The notes below the pieces were generated by a model, which worked only from the letters and a program-made list of their open reading frames with translations, was not told the origin of the DNA and made no database searches. Positions 45,440-53,636 of a stretch of 64,000 bases of DNA are shown here, piece by piece. The position numbers were made by a program, and so were the translations under genes. Within the stretch, counting starts at the first letter, position 1, and each line of letters opens with the position of its first letter. This DNA comes from Melittangium boletus DSM 14713 (lineage in GTDB: Bacteria > Myxococcota > Myxococcia > Myxococcales > Myxococcaceae): the NCBI RefSeq assembly GCF_002305855.1, contig NZ_CP022163.1, positions 9,801,765 to 9,865,764 of the forward strand, in the 5' to 3' direction.

Positions 45440-48301
45440 ATGAGCCAAGGGATAGGATTGTTGTCACTGTATCTTCTCGCAATAGTCGCAGACCAGCCCG
45501 TGAGCAAGCCGCCGCAACCATCGCGAACCGAGCAATCAGAGCCAATGCAAGCGCAACTCAAGGAGAGCCCACTCAACTTGCTTCTGGAGGAACGAACTCG
45601 GCCAGCCAGCCAGCACAGGAGCCTCAAGGAGCGCAAGACCAACAACCCACGCATGTCGCCATCGCCCATGGCCCTACCCGAGGACGAACCAGCTTGGTTG
45701 CGGCAGTACGGCACGGAAACCGAAGACATCGGCACGGCTATCGCAGCCTCCTGCGAAGGCATCTATTCAGTGGGGTACACAAGTGCCGCTTTCGACGACA
45801 ACCCAATCATGGGCAACGATGATTTCTTCCTGATTAAACACGACATTCACGGCAAAAAATTGTGGTCGCGCCAATTTGGCGGAACAGGGAATGACGCAGC
45901 ATTGGGTGTCGCTTCCTTCGACCGCAATGGTAACTGCCTAACCCCGGACATTTACGTCGCTGGCTACACCTCGGACAGCATCAACGACAATCCCTCCGCT
46001 GGGCTCTTCGATATCTTCCTCGTGAAGTACGACAAGGATGGTAATCGACTGTGGACGCGCCAGTTCGGATCGCCGGACTATGACTATGCAACGTCCATCG
46101 CCACGGACAGCAGCGGCAATGTCTACGTAGCAGGCTACACCAAAGGCGCCTTTGCCACCACCTCTACTGGCCTCATGGATGTTTTCGTCGTGAAATTCGA
46201 CCCAATAGGAAAGGAGGTGTGGAGGCGTCAATTAGGTAGCGAGAAGAACGATCAGGCATTCGGCCTAGCCTGTGATGCGAACGGTAACGTCTACGTGGGT
46301 GGTCATACCTACGGCAATCTCGACGGCAACACCAACAAAGGCGGCACTCTCGCTACTTCCGACCTCTTTCTGACCAAGTATGATTCCGCAGGCCTAAAAC
46401 TGTGGACGAAACAGTTGGGTACAACTAAGGGCGACGTAGCACGGGGTTTGGCCACGTCCCGACGTACTGACGGAGTCGTGGATATTTACATGGTTGGCCA
46501 CACTGTCGGTCCCTTTGCTCTCGACAGCAAAGCTGGCAACGACTACGACGGACTGCTGTTGAAGTTCAACGACAAGGGCGAGCAGCTCTGGGCCAAGCAG
46601 TTTGGGACCCCTGGAATCGACTACATGCATGGGGTGACCTCGGACGGTGGCGGCAACGTCTACGTCACCGGCTCCAGCAACTACGACATCGACACCAAGG
46701 CCGCCCTGGATAGCGATGACGTCTTCATGATGAGCTTCAAGGAAAACGGCGACTTGGTCTCGACCCGCCAGATCGGCGCCAACACCACAGGTGAATTCGC
46801 GTCGGTGGATGTCGGCCTGGGCATTGCCACGGACAAGGGCTCTGGCGTCTACATCGCGGGCTACACCGAGGGCGCCTTCTCCAGCACCACCAACCAGAAC
46901 GGCAGAGACTTCCTCCTCTTCAAGTACGAAGAGGGTTGCAGCATCACCACTCCCACCAAGTGCACCTTGGGCTACGGCTGGGGTGACCCCCACTACGTCA
47001 CCTTCGACGGCATCGCCTACGACTTCCAGGGCTACGGCGAGTTCATCCTCACCGAGGCCACCACGGGAGACCTCACCCTCCAGGCACGCCAGAAGCCCTG
47101 GAACGGCTCACCTCATGTTAGCGTCTTCTCCGCCTTCGCCACCAAGCTCGGCGGTGACCGCGTGGGCTTCTACCTGGGCGCCAACCCTCCGGTGAAGGTC
47201 AACGGCGTGCCCGTCTCCGTCTCCGGAGAACTCATCCTTACTGGCGGCGGCCGCATCCGCCAGCAGGGCACCACCTACACCCTCGTCTGGCCCACGGGCG
47301 ACCACCTCACCCTCACCCCCGAGAGCAACTACGTCAACGCCCACCTGCGCCTGGCGCCCTCCCGCGCTGGCAAGATGCGGGGCCCCCTGGGCAACTTCAA
47401 CGGCAACCGCTCCGACGAGTTCGCCCTGCGCAACGGCACGCCCCTTCCCCCCTCACTCTCCTTCACCCAGATGTACACGGGGCCGTCCTCCTATGTGAAC
47501 AGCTGGCGCATCGCCCAGGCCGAGTCCCTCTTCGACTACGGCCCGGGCGAGAGTTCCGCCTTCTTCACCAACTTCGACTTCCCCTCCACCCCTCCACCCC
47601 TCCCCACGCCCACCCAGCAGCAACAGGCACAGCAAATCTGCCAGGGCGCGGGCGTGACGGACCCAGCCACCCTCAACGGCTGCATCACCGACGTAGTCAG
47701 CACGGGTGATACCTCGTTCGCCACCGGCGCGGCGTCCACCCAGGGCAGTGCGCAACAGGGCAACACCCCGCCCCCTACCCCTGCTCCGACGACCGTCTAC
47801 TTGGGCAACTTCGAAACCAATGACACCAGTGGATGGGCGACGCAGATGACGAGCACTTCGCCCGCCGGCGACCACACCTTCCTGGGTGAGTTCGGTAACG
47901 AGTCCGTCCTGTTCTCCTGGCCCACACAGCAGAGCCACGCAACTGTCACCGTCAGCTTCGATCTGTACGTGCTCAATGGTTGGCTTGGCAACAAGACCAA
48001 CAACCCCAATCGATTCACGCTGACGGCGCAGGGCCGAGGGGTGCTGTTGGACACGACCTTCTCCAACAATCCCAACTACCTCCAGTCCCACCCAGGCGAC
48101 TACCCGAGTTCAAACAAGGCAGGGACCGGCGCCCTGGAGCGCAACATGCTCTACTACCCGGGCGGTGACTCCATCTACCGGCTCAAGTACACGTTCCCGC
48201 ACACCCAATCGAGCCTGACACTCATCTTCGAGGCAAAAAACCTGTCGGGCATCACGGGAGAGGCGTGGGGGCTCGACAACGTCGAGGTCCAGATTCAGTA
48301 G
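45440..48301 (+). CDS. Secreted SBBP beta-propeller protein with VWD domain
   Basis: This protein of about 953 residues has a hydrophobic N-terminal signal. About seven SBBP-type repeats follow (each with a core such as FLVKYDKDGNRLWTRQFG), probably one seven-bladed propeller. A von Willebrand factor D-like domain comes next (GYGWGDPHYVTFDGIAYDFQ), then a Cys-containing segment (CQGAGVTDPATLNGCITDV) and a C-terminal beta-sandwich-like domain. ATG 45440, with GGGG 7 bases upstream, is preferred over ATG 45377 or 45434. GC content is visibly lower in the first 1.3 kb than in neighbouring core genes, suggesting transfer. It is likely an adhesive or matrix protein. Confidence 0.82.
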   Translation: MSQGIGLLSLYLLAIVADQPVSKPPQPSRTEQSEPMQAQLKESPLNLLLEERTRPASQHRSLKERKTNNPRMSPSPMALPEDEPAWLRQYGTETEDIGTAIAASCEGIYSVGYTSAAFDDNPIMGNDDFFLIKHDIHGKKLWSRQFGGTGNDAALGVASFDRNGNCLTPDIYVAGYTSDSINDNPSAGLFDIFLVKYDKDGNRLWTRQFGSPDYDYATSIATDSSGNVYVAGYTKGAFATTSTGLMDVFVVKFDPIGKEVWRRQLGSEKNDQAFGLACDANGNVYVGGHTYGNLDGNTNKGGTLATSDLFLTKYDSAGLKLWTKQLGTTKGDVARGLATSRRTDGVVDIYMVGHTVGPFALDSKAGNDYDGLLLKFNDKGEQLWAKQFGTPGIDYMHGVTSDGGGNVYVTGSSNYDIDTKAALDSDDVFMMSFKENGDLVSTRQIGANTTGEFASVDVGLGIATDKGSGVYIAGYTEGAFSSTTNQNGRDFLLFKYEEGCSITTPTKCTLGYGWGDPHYVTFDGIAYDFQGYGEFILTEATTGDLTLQARQKPWNGSPHVSVFSAFATKLGGDRVGFYLGANPPVKVNGVPVSVSGELILTGGGRIRQQGTTYTLVWPTGDHLTLTPESNYVNAHLRLAPSRAGKMRGPLGNFNGNRSDEFALRNGTPLPPSLSFTQMYTGPSSYVNSWRIAQAESLFDYGPGESSAFFTNFDFPSTPPPLPTPTQQQQAQQICQGAGVTDPATLNGCITDVVSTGDTSFATGAASTQGSAQQGNTPPPTPAPTTVYLGNFETNDTSGWATQMTSTSPAGDHTFLGEFGNESVLFSWPTQQSHATVTVSFDLYVLNGWLGNKTNNPNRFTLTAQGRGVLLDTTFSNNPNYLQSHPGDYPSSNKAGTGALERNMLYYPGGDSIYRLKYTFPHTQSSLTLIFEAKNLSGITGEAWGLDNVEVQIQ

Positions 48302-48327
48302 CTGCGCTCGGGTTGCGTTGAATCCAC

Positions 48328-48363
48328 CAGCCCTCTGCCTCCAGTACTGGAGGCAGAGGGCTG
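48328..48363. terminator. 36-bp perfect palindrome downstream of the SBBP/VWD gene
   Basis: This is an uninterrupted inverted repeat of 18 + 18 bases centred on AGTACT, starting 26 bases after the stop codon. It can form a long hairpin in RNA and probably ends the SBBP/VWD transcript, although no T-run follows. It lies 12 bases before the heptamer repeat. Confidence 0.55.
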
Positions 48364-48375
48364 CGCTTTGCCTTC

Positions 48376-48445
48376 CATCCAGCATCCAGCATCCAGCATC
48401 CAGCATCCAGCATCCAGCATCCAGCATCCAGCATCCAGCATCCAG
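48376..48445. repeat. Ten perfect tandem copies of the heptamer CATCCAG
   Basis: Seventy bases consist of ten identical 7-bp units, followed by a partial CAT. They lie 89 bases upstream of the RCC1-protein start, in what is probably its promoter region or 5' untranslated region. A 7-bp unit is not a multiple of three, so it is not a coding repeat; it can alter promoter spacing or leader structure by slippage. Confidence 0.97.
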
Positions 48446-48508
48446 CATGGAAAAAAGCGCAGGACTCCAGTCCGACAAGAATCAAAGTCAGATCCCCATT
48501 TTCCTGTA

Positions 48509-48524
48509 CTTGCTCAAGAGCAAG
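48509..48524 (+). promoter_or_regulatory. Small hairpin next to the RCC1 gene ribosome site
   Basis: CTTGCTC-AA-GAGCAAG forms a 7-bp stem that ends at the AAGGGCG sequence 10 bases before the ATG at 48535. It could mask the ribosome site. This is from sequence complementarity only. Confidence 0.4.
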
Positions 48525-48534
48525 GGCGAACAAA

Positions 48535-51500
48535 ATGACGCATTGCAGCGCATCAAAAGGATTGAGTGCTTTATGGTGGATGAGCTTGTGTTTGATTATA
48601 GGCTGCGCCGAACCCGAACGCTCCCTGTCGAGCGTAGTATCCTCGGACTTCAATGGAGCGCTGAATGCGTCCTCGCGGCCAGTATGGCGAGGCAGGATTG
48701 CTGCGGGAATGGAACACTCGCTCGTAGTAATGCCTAATGGGGGAGTGCGTTCTTGGGGCCGCAATCAAGAGGGCCAGTTAGGAAACGCCTCGTTCACCCA
48801 AAGCGCGCAACCGGTCATCGTACTTGCGGACGGAGCGAATGGCGGAAGTGCTCTAGGGCAGGTGGTTGCCGTAGCGAGTGGTGCGCGGCATTCACTCGCG
48901 CTTCAAGCGGACGGCACGGTATGGGCTTGGGGCGCCAACCCTTCGGGTCAAGTTGGCACGAGTTCCCCGGATAGCAGGAACAACAGGGCCATGCGAGTCG
49001 CGAGCTTAAGGCCGGCGAAAGCAATAACGGCGGGCGCTTTTCACTCCCTCGCGTTGCTGGATGACGGCACAGTATGGGCTTGGGGTGCGAATGCCGATGG
49101 CCAATTGGGAGATGGTACAAGCGACGCTCGCGCAGTGCCCACGCAGGTGCCTGGCCTGTATGGCATTACAGAGATCGCAGCCGGAGCGGCTCATTCGCTG
49201 GCACTCAAGGCCGATGGAACAGTGTGGGCGTGGGGAGCCAACGCATTTGGTCAACTAGGAAATAGTGACGCTTTTCAAGGCAGCTATATCCCTGTGCAAG
49301 TTCATGTCGCAGAGGGCGGAGTGCTAGATGATGTGGTAGAGTTGTCAAGCGGCTCGCAGCACGCCCTCGCCCTGCGATCGGACGGGACGGTATGGACATG
49401 GGGCCACGGCTATGATGGCCAGTTAGGCAATTGTGAATTCTCCTCTTCCAGGAGAGAAGCTGTGCGCGTATTGAATGCTGATGGAAGCGAACCGTTGATG
49501 GGTGTTGAGTCCGTTTCGAGCGGCAGCTGGCATTCACTGGCTATAGGCGGCGATGGTTCAGTCTGGAGTTGGGGGAACAACACTCAAGGGCAGCTAGGGG
49601 ACGGCTCGACAAAATGCCGCTCCTTGCCGACCCAAGTGAAGGCGCCCACTGGAGCGGGAACGTTGATGGGGTTGGCTGCTGTAACAGCGGGGGGATTCTT
49701 CTCCCTGGCCTTGGGAGCAGATGGCCGCTTGTGGGCATGGGGATATGGCCTTTACGGGCAATTGGGCAATGGCTCAACCAGCTCTCAGTTACTTCCCGTG
49801 AGAACACTCCTAGATACAGGTATGGGTCTCGTGGCGGCCGGCAGTTCCCACTCACTGGCGGTCCGTCCGGATGGGACCGTTTGGACATCTGGATTGAGCA
49901 CTGCAAGTCCCTACGGCGTCGCCATGCCATCTCAAGTGCCTGGATTGGATGAAACAGTAGCAGTGACTGTCGGTGAAAATCATTCAATGGCGTTGCGAGC
50001 GAATGGGGATGTGTGGTCTTGGGGCGAAAATACCTACGGACAGCTAGGCGACGGGAGCATAATAAAACGCGGGACGCCAGTGCAAGTGCAGGGGTTAAGC
50101 GGAGTGAGGAGAATAGCGGCTGGCGAACGTCATTCCCTGGCGGTGTGCGCGGACGGAAGTGCATGGTCCTGGGGAGCCAATTATAACGGACAACTCGGCG
50201 ATGGGAGTACATCAAACCGTTACCTGCCGGTACGTGTAGCAGGGTTGAGCGGCGTTGTGGCTATAGCAGCTGGCGCAGGTCATTCGCTAGCGGTGCGTGC
50301 GGATGGAAATGTTTGGGCTTGGGGGAGTAATATCAACGGACAGCTAGGAGATGGAAGCGAGGTGGATCGTTCAGCGCCGGTGCAGGTGCGCGGATTGAGT
50401 GGCGTGGTGGCCGTGGCAGCTGGATACAGCCATTCACTGGCGCTAAGTATGGACGGTAGTGTGTGGGCCTGGGGAGGGAACTGGGATGGACAGCTAGGAG
50501 ATGGAAGCGAGGCGAACCGTGCGATTCCAGCGCGTGTACAAGGCTTGGGCGGAGTGTTTGCTGTATCGGCTGGCGATCTCCACTCATTGGCGGTGCGTGC
50601 GGACGGAAGTCTGTGGGCTTGGGGCTATAATGGGCAAGGCGAGTTGGGGGATGGAAGTGAGTCGAGCCGAACAGTGCCTACGCATGTATCTGGATTGAGC
50701 GGAGTGGTGGCTGTGTCAGCTGGTCATCGATACTCAATGGCTGTGCGATCGGACGGGAGCGCTTGGGCGTGGGGCTATAATGGGAATGGACAGCGCGCAG
50801 ATGGGTTCAGTCGTACGATTTTTACCGCCGCGCAAGTGGCTGCTCTGTCTAACGTGGTAGCCGTCACTTCTGCTGAAGAGCACTCACTCGCGATAATAGA
50901 TGCGGATCAGAGCGTATGGGCTTGGGGTAAAAATTCGGACGGACAACTGGGTGACGGAAGCACCTCGGACCGGGCCATGCCCGTACGAACTCAAGGGTTG
51001 GGCAGAACGATAGCAGTAGCGGCTGGCCGTCTTCACTCGTTGGCGTTGAGCACAGACCATAGTGTATGGGCGTGGGGTTACAATGGTAGTGGCGAACTGG
51101 GAGATGGTAGCGCTTTAGATAGTATATTGCCGGTGCGGGTGCGGGGACTGAATGAGGTGATGGCCATAGCTGCTGGTGTCCACCATTCTCTGGCGGTGAG
51201 TGCTGATGGTCGCGTATGGAGCTGGGGGTACAATAATGAGGGTCAGTTGGGTGACGGTAGCACTGTCAGGCGGTTGATGCCGGTACAAGTGCAAGGCTTG
51301 AGCAATGTTGTGGCCGTAGCAGCTGGCTCCGATCACTCACTCGCAGTCTGCTCAGATGGCAGCGTATGGGCTTGGGGCTATAATGGCTATGGTCAGTTAG
51401 GAGACGGGAGCAATGTCAGTCGATTAACGCCTGTGCAAATACGGGGTTTGAGTGGGGTGGTGGCCGTGGCCGCTGGCTATCGCTATTCGCTGGCAGTACG

Positions 51501-51909
51501 CTCGGATGGCAGCGTATGGGCATGGGGCGGAAACTGGGTTGGCCAACTAGGCGACGGGAGCACGGTAAATCGACTAGCACCTACGCGAGTTCAGGCATTG
51601 AACGGGGTCGTGGCTGTAGCAGCCTCAGCCCAAAGTGCCCATTCACTGGCTCTGCGAGCGGATGGCGTCGTTTGGGCGTGGGGCTACAATGGGGATGGTC
51701 GCCTGGGAGATGGAAGCACAACAAATTGGACGGTACCGGTGCAAGTAAAGGGATTGAAGAGAGTCACGGCTCTAGCTGCTGGGAGTTCCCACTCCCTGGT
51801 AGTGCATCCAGAAGATGGAGTGTGGTTTTGGGGAGATAATGACTATGGCCTGCTGGGAGAGGGATTGTCATTGTCAGTCAACGTCCCTGTGCGCTCCTTG
51901 TTGTTGTGA
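48535..51909 (+). CDS. RCC1-repeat lipoprotein (21 repeats)
   Basis: The 1,124-residue protein has a signal peptide with a lipobox (LIIGC, Cys24) and then 21 RCC1-type repeats of about 51 residues, most with the core HSLAL..DGxVWAWGxNxxGQLGDGS; repeat 8 is degenerate. Since an RCC1 fold has seven blades, 21 repeats fit three propellers. GC is lower than in core genes. It is predicted to be anchored at the outer membrane and surface-exposed. The function is unknown; similar proteins are numerous in predatory and multicellular bacteria. The heptamer array upstream suggests variable expression. Confidence 0.85.
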   Translation: MTHCSASKGLSALWWMSLCLIIGCAEPERSLSSVVSSDFNGALNASSRPVWRGRIAAGMEHSLVVMPNGGVRSWGRNQEGQLGNASFTQSAQPVIVLADGANGGSALGQVVAVASGARHSLALQADGTVWAWGANPSGQVGTSSPDSRNNRAMRVASLRPAKAITAGAFHSLALLDDGTVWAWGANADGQLGDGTSDARAVPTQVPGLYGITEIAAGAAHSLALKADGTVWAWGANAFGQLGNSDAFQGSYIPVQVHVAEGGVLDDVVELSSGSQHALALRSDGTVWTWGHGYDGQLGNCEFSSSRREAVRVLNADGSEPLMGVESVSSGSWHSLAIGGDGSVWSWGNNTQGQLGDGSTKCRSLPTQVKAPTGAGTLMGLAAVTAGGFFSLALGADGRLWAWGYGLYGQLGNGSTSSQLLPVRTLLDTGMGLVAAGSSHSLAVRPDGTVWTSGLSTASPYGVAMPSQVPGLDETVAVTVGENHSMALRANGDVWSWGENTYGQLGDGSIIKRGTPVQVQGLSGVRRIAAGERHSLAVCADGSAWSWGANYNGQLGDGSTSNRYLPVRVAGLSGVVAIAAGAGHSLAVRADGNVWAWGSNINGQLGDGSEVDRSAPVQVRGLSGVVAVAAGYSHSLALSMDGSVWAWGGNWDGQLGDGSEANRAIPARVQGLGGVFAVSAGDLHSLAVRADGSLWAWGYNGQGELGDGSESSRTVPTHVSGLSGVVAVSAGHRYSMAVRSDGSAWAWGYNGNGQRADGFSRTIFTAAQVAALSNVVAVTSAEEHSLAIIDADQSVWAWGKNSDGQLGDGSTSDRAMPVRTQGLGRTIAVAAGRLHSLALSTDHSVWAWGYNGSGELGDGSALDSILPVRVRGLNEVMAIAAGVHHSLAVSADGRVWSWGYNNEGQLGDGSTVRRLMPVQVQGLSNVVAVAAGSDHSLAVCSDGSVWAWGYNGYGQLGDGSNVSRLTPVQIRGLSGVVAVAAGYRYSLAVRSDGSVWAWGGNWVGQLGDGSTVNRLAPTRVQALNGVVAVAASAQSAHSLALRADGVVWAWGYNGDGRLGDGSTTNWTVPVQVKGLKRVTALAAGSSHSLVVHPEDGVWFWGDNDYGLLGEGLSLSVNVPVRSLLL

Positions 51910-52546
51910 TGAACCGGACGGAGTTCGGGCGCGTCTACAACCCCTCGCTCGACGTGAGCGGTGGCTACAAGGGCAAGGACTGGCGGGAGCAGGACGTCGA
52001 CTATAGCGTCACGGGCACCTTCTATACGGCGACCCCTACGTCAACGGCTAACCCGTGGGCAATTATCCGAAGGAAGAAGGCTTCCTCTACATGACCCTGC
52101 CCCAGAGCACCTTCAACCTCAAACCCCACGCGATGCTCGTGAATGACGCGGGCGGTGCCACCGAGGCCAACTTCGCCCCCGTGAGCGTGACGGCCGGCTG
52201 TGGGCAGGCCATCAACATTGTCCCGCCGCTGGCCGTGAACATCCACCCGGTCAATCGCTGCGCGGCGAGCGGAGCGGTTGCCGTCTCGGGCGAGGTGAAG
52301 AGCCTTCCCGCCGAGGTCGACCGCATCTGGTACCAAGTCAATGACAGCCCTGAGGTCACACTCTGCACGCACTGTGGCAAGGACGTGCCCTTTTCCTTCA
52401 CCGCCCACATCCAATCCTGTGAGAACACCATCAAAGTGTTCGCCGACGCGGAGGGGCTGGAGGAGCCCGCCATGAACTCGCAGCAGGTGGAGCCTCTTTC
52501 GGTAGGAGACGAAGCAGAGAGGAGCTGTCTAGCGAGGGAGGACTGA
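51906..52546 (+). pseudogene. Broken gene for a secreted protein fragment (frameshift and in-frame stop)
   Basis: Two frames together read as one protein. The first (51906 onward, NRTEFGRVYNPSLDVSGGYK) is interrupted near 52022-52026, where TTCTATACGGC seems to carry two extra bases. The continuing frame then meets TAA at 52049-52051 before GNYPKEEGFLYMTLP and an Ig-like segment with Cys residues down to the stop at 52546. The corrected join YGDPYVNG*PVGNYP is smooth. No start or signal peptide is present, so it is a 3' remnant of a larger gene, probably truncated during mobile-element activity. Confidence 0.65.
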
Positions 52547-52678
52547 ACTTTGAGAGGGACGGGCACATGAAGCGAGGGCGGCAGGCCGTCACGGAGTCAG
52601 GCTCGCGGCAACCCACGAATCCGCCGCGGGCGCAGGGTCACCCGAGCACGCCTCCGCTCCACCCCTGCTGTGTTCTGC

Positions 52679-52817
52679 CTACTTGGGCAACAGGTGGTGG
52701 AACCAGGTGATGAGCCCCAGCGCGAAATGGAGCATCGCCAGCCAGGTGTCCTCACACTTCTCCCAGCGCACCAGCAGACGGCGAAACTTGTTGAAGCCAC
52801 CCGTGGGTGCGCTCCAC
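52679..52817 (-). pseudogene. 3' part of interrupted IS5-family transposase gene
   Basis: Read on the minus strand, this piece encodes the end of an IS5 transposase (VERTHGW, then after a +1 frameshift NKFRRLLVRWEKCEDTW... to LLPK and TAG at 52679). One extra base (CTTCAAC for expected CTCAAC) lies at about 52793-52797. Its 5' partner is at 60522-61258. Joined across the IS66 insertion, the gene is 868 nt, one base more than 289 codons, which confirms a single-base insertion. Confidence 0.75.
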
Positions 52818-52890
52818 GTAATAGCTCGCCGAGCCCCGTCTGGACGAGGCGAGGAGAGCCAGCCGGGCCACGAAACAAAGCGCGGCGGCG

Positions 52891-53569
52891 TCAGTCGAGG
52901 CTGGAGGGGAGCGTGACGGTGCCGGGGTTGTCGATGGCGGCGAGCGCGGCGCGCAGCAGGTAGCGCCCCGGGTCCTCACCGCCCAGGCGGGCCGTCTCAA
53001 TCAGCGAGTAGAAGAGGGCCGCCACCTCGGTGCCGCGCAGCGACTTGGAGCCGTAGTGATTCTTGCGGCCCAGCACCAGGTCGCGCAGCTGGCGCTCCAC
53101 CAGGTTGTTGTCCAAGGGCACCCAGGGGTTGGAGAGGAAGACGGTGAGCCCGCTCCACAGCGCCAGCATGTACTCGAGGGCCTTGCGCAGGCCGCTGCCT
53201 GGCAGCGCGCGCTGAGCCAGTGCCCACTCGCGGATGGCCGCCACCAGCGGGACGGACTGCTCCCGCCGCACCAGCAGACGGTACGCGAGCGCCGCGGTCT
53301 GTTGTGCTCCCTCCAGCGCATGCGGGTCAGGCAGGCCGGCCTCAATGGCATACAACTGGCCAATGAGAGACAGCACCTGGGCGCACGCGGGGGCCACCTG
53401 CTCGGCCTCCACGAATTTGCGCCGCACGTGGGCCCAACAAAACACCAGGCTACAGGAGGCCGGCCCGTCGGCCCCCGGTTTCGTCGCCGTCTGGTAGGCG
53501 GCGTAGCCATCCACCATGGCGACGCCCTGGTAGTTGCCCAGTACCTGCCGGGCCGTGGCCCCGGAGCGG
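52891..53569 (-). pseudogene. 3' part of interrupted IS66 transposase gene tnpC
   Basis: This encodes the C-terminal part of an IS66 transposase: the second catalytic Asp context (MVDGYAAYQ), the CWAHVRRKF motif and the Glu region NNLVERQLRDLVLGRKN. It continues exactly in frame from the 5' part at 58823-59656 when the 5,243-bp transposon and one CTGGG copy are removed (total 1,518 nt, 505 residues). Confidence 0.9.
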
Positions 53570-53615
53570 CTGGGTGTTACCGCGCAGCGTAGATGGGGGA
53601 AATCGGCCCGGAATC

Positions 53616-53634
53616 GGACCGACTGGATGATGGG
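53616..53634 (+). repeat. Left subterminal repeat of the 5.2-kb transposon
   Basis: GGACCGACTGGATGATGGG lies 41 bases inside the left end. It matches, in inverted orientation, a 19-base copy at 58768-58786 (17 of 19 identical). It is probably a transposase-binding site. The inner IS66 inserted right at its edge. Confidence 0.7.
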
Positions 53635-53636
53635 AG

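Noticed and set aside
48376..48445. CRISPR array
   Set aside because: The repeat unit is 7 bp with no spacers, and no cas genes are present.
52547..52678. Terminal inverted repeat of the IS5 element (GAGAGGGACGGGCAC versus right flank)
   Set aside because: The best pairing with the right flank has too many mismatches to be believed.
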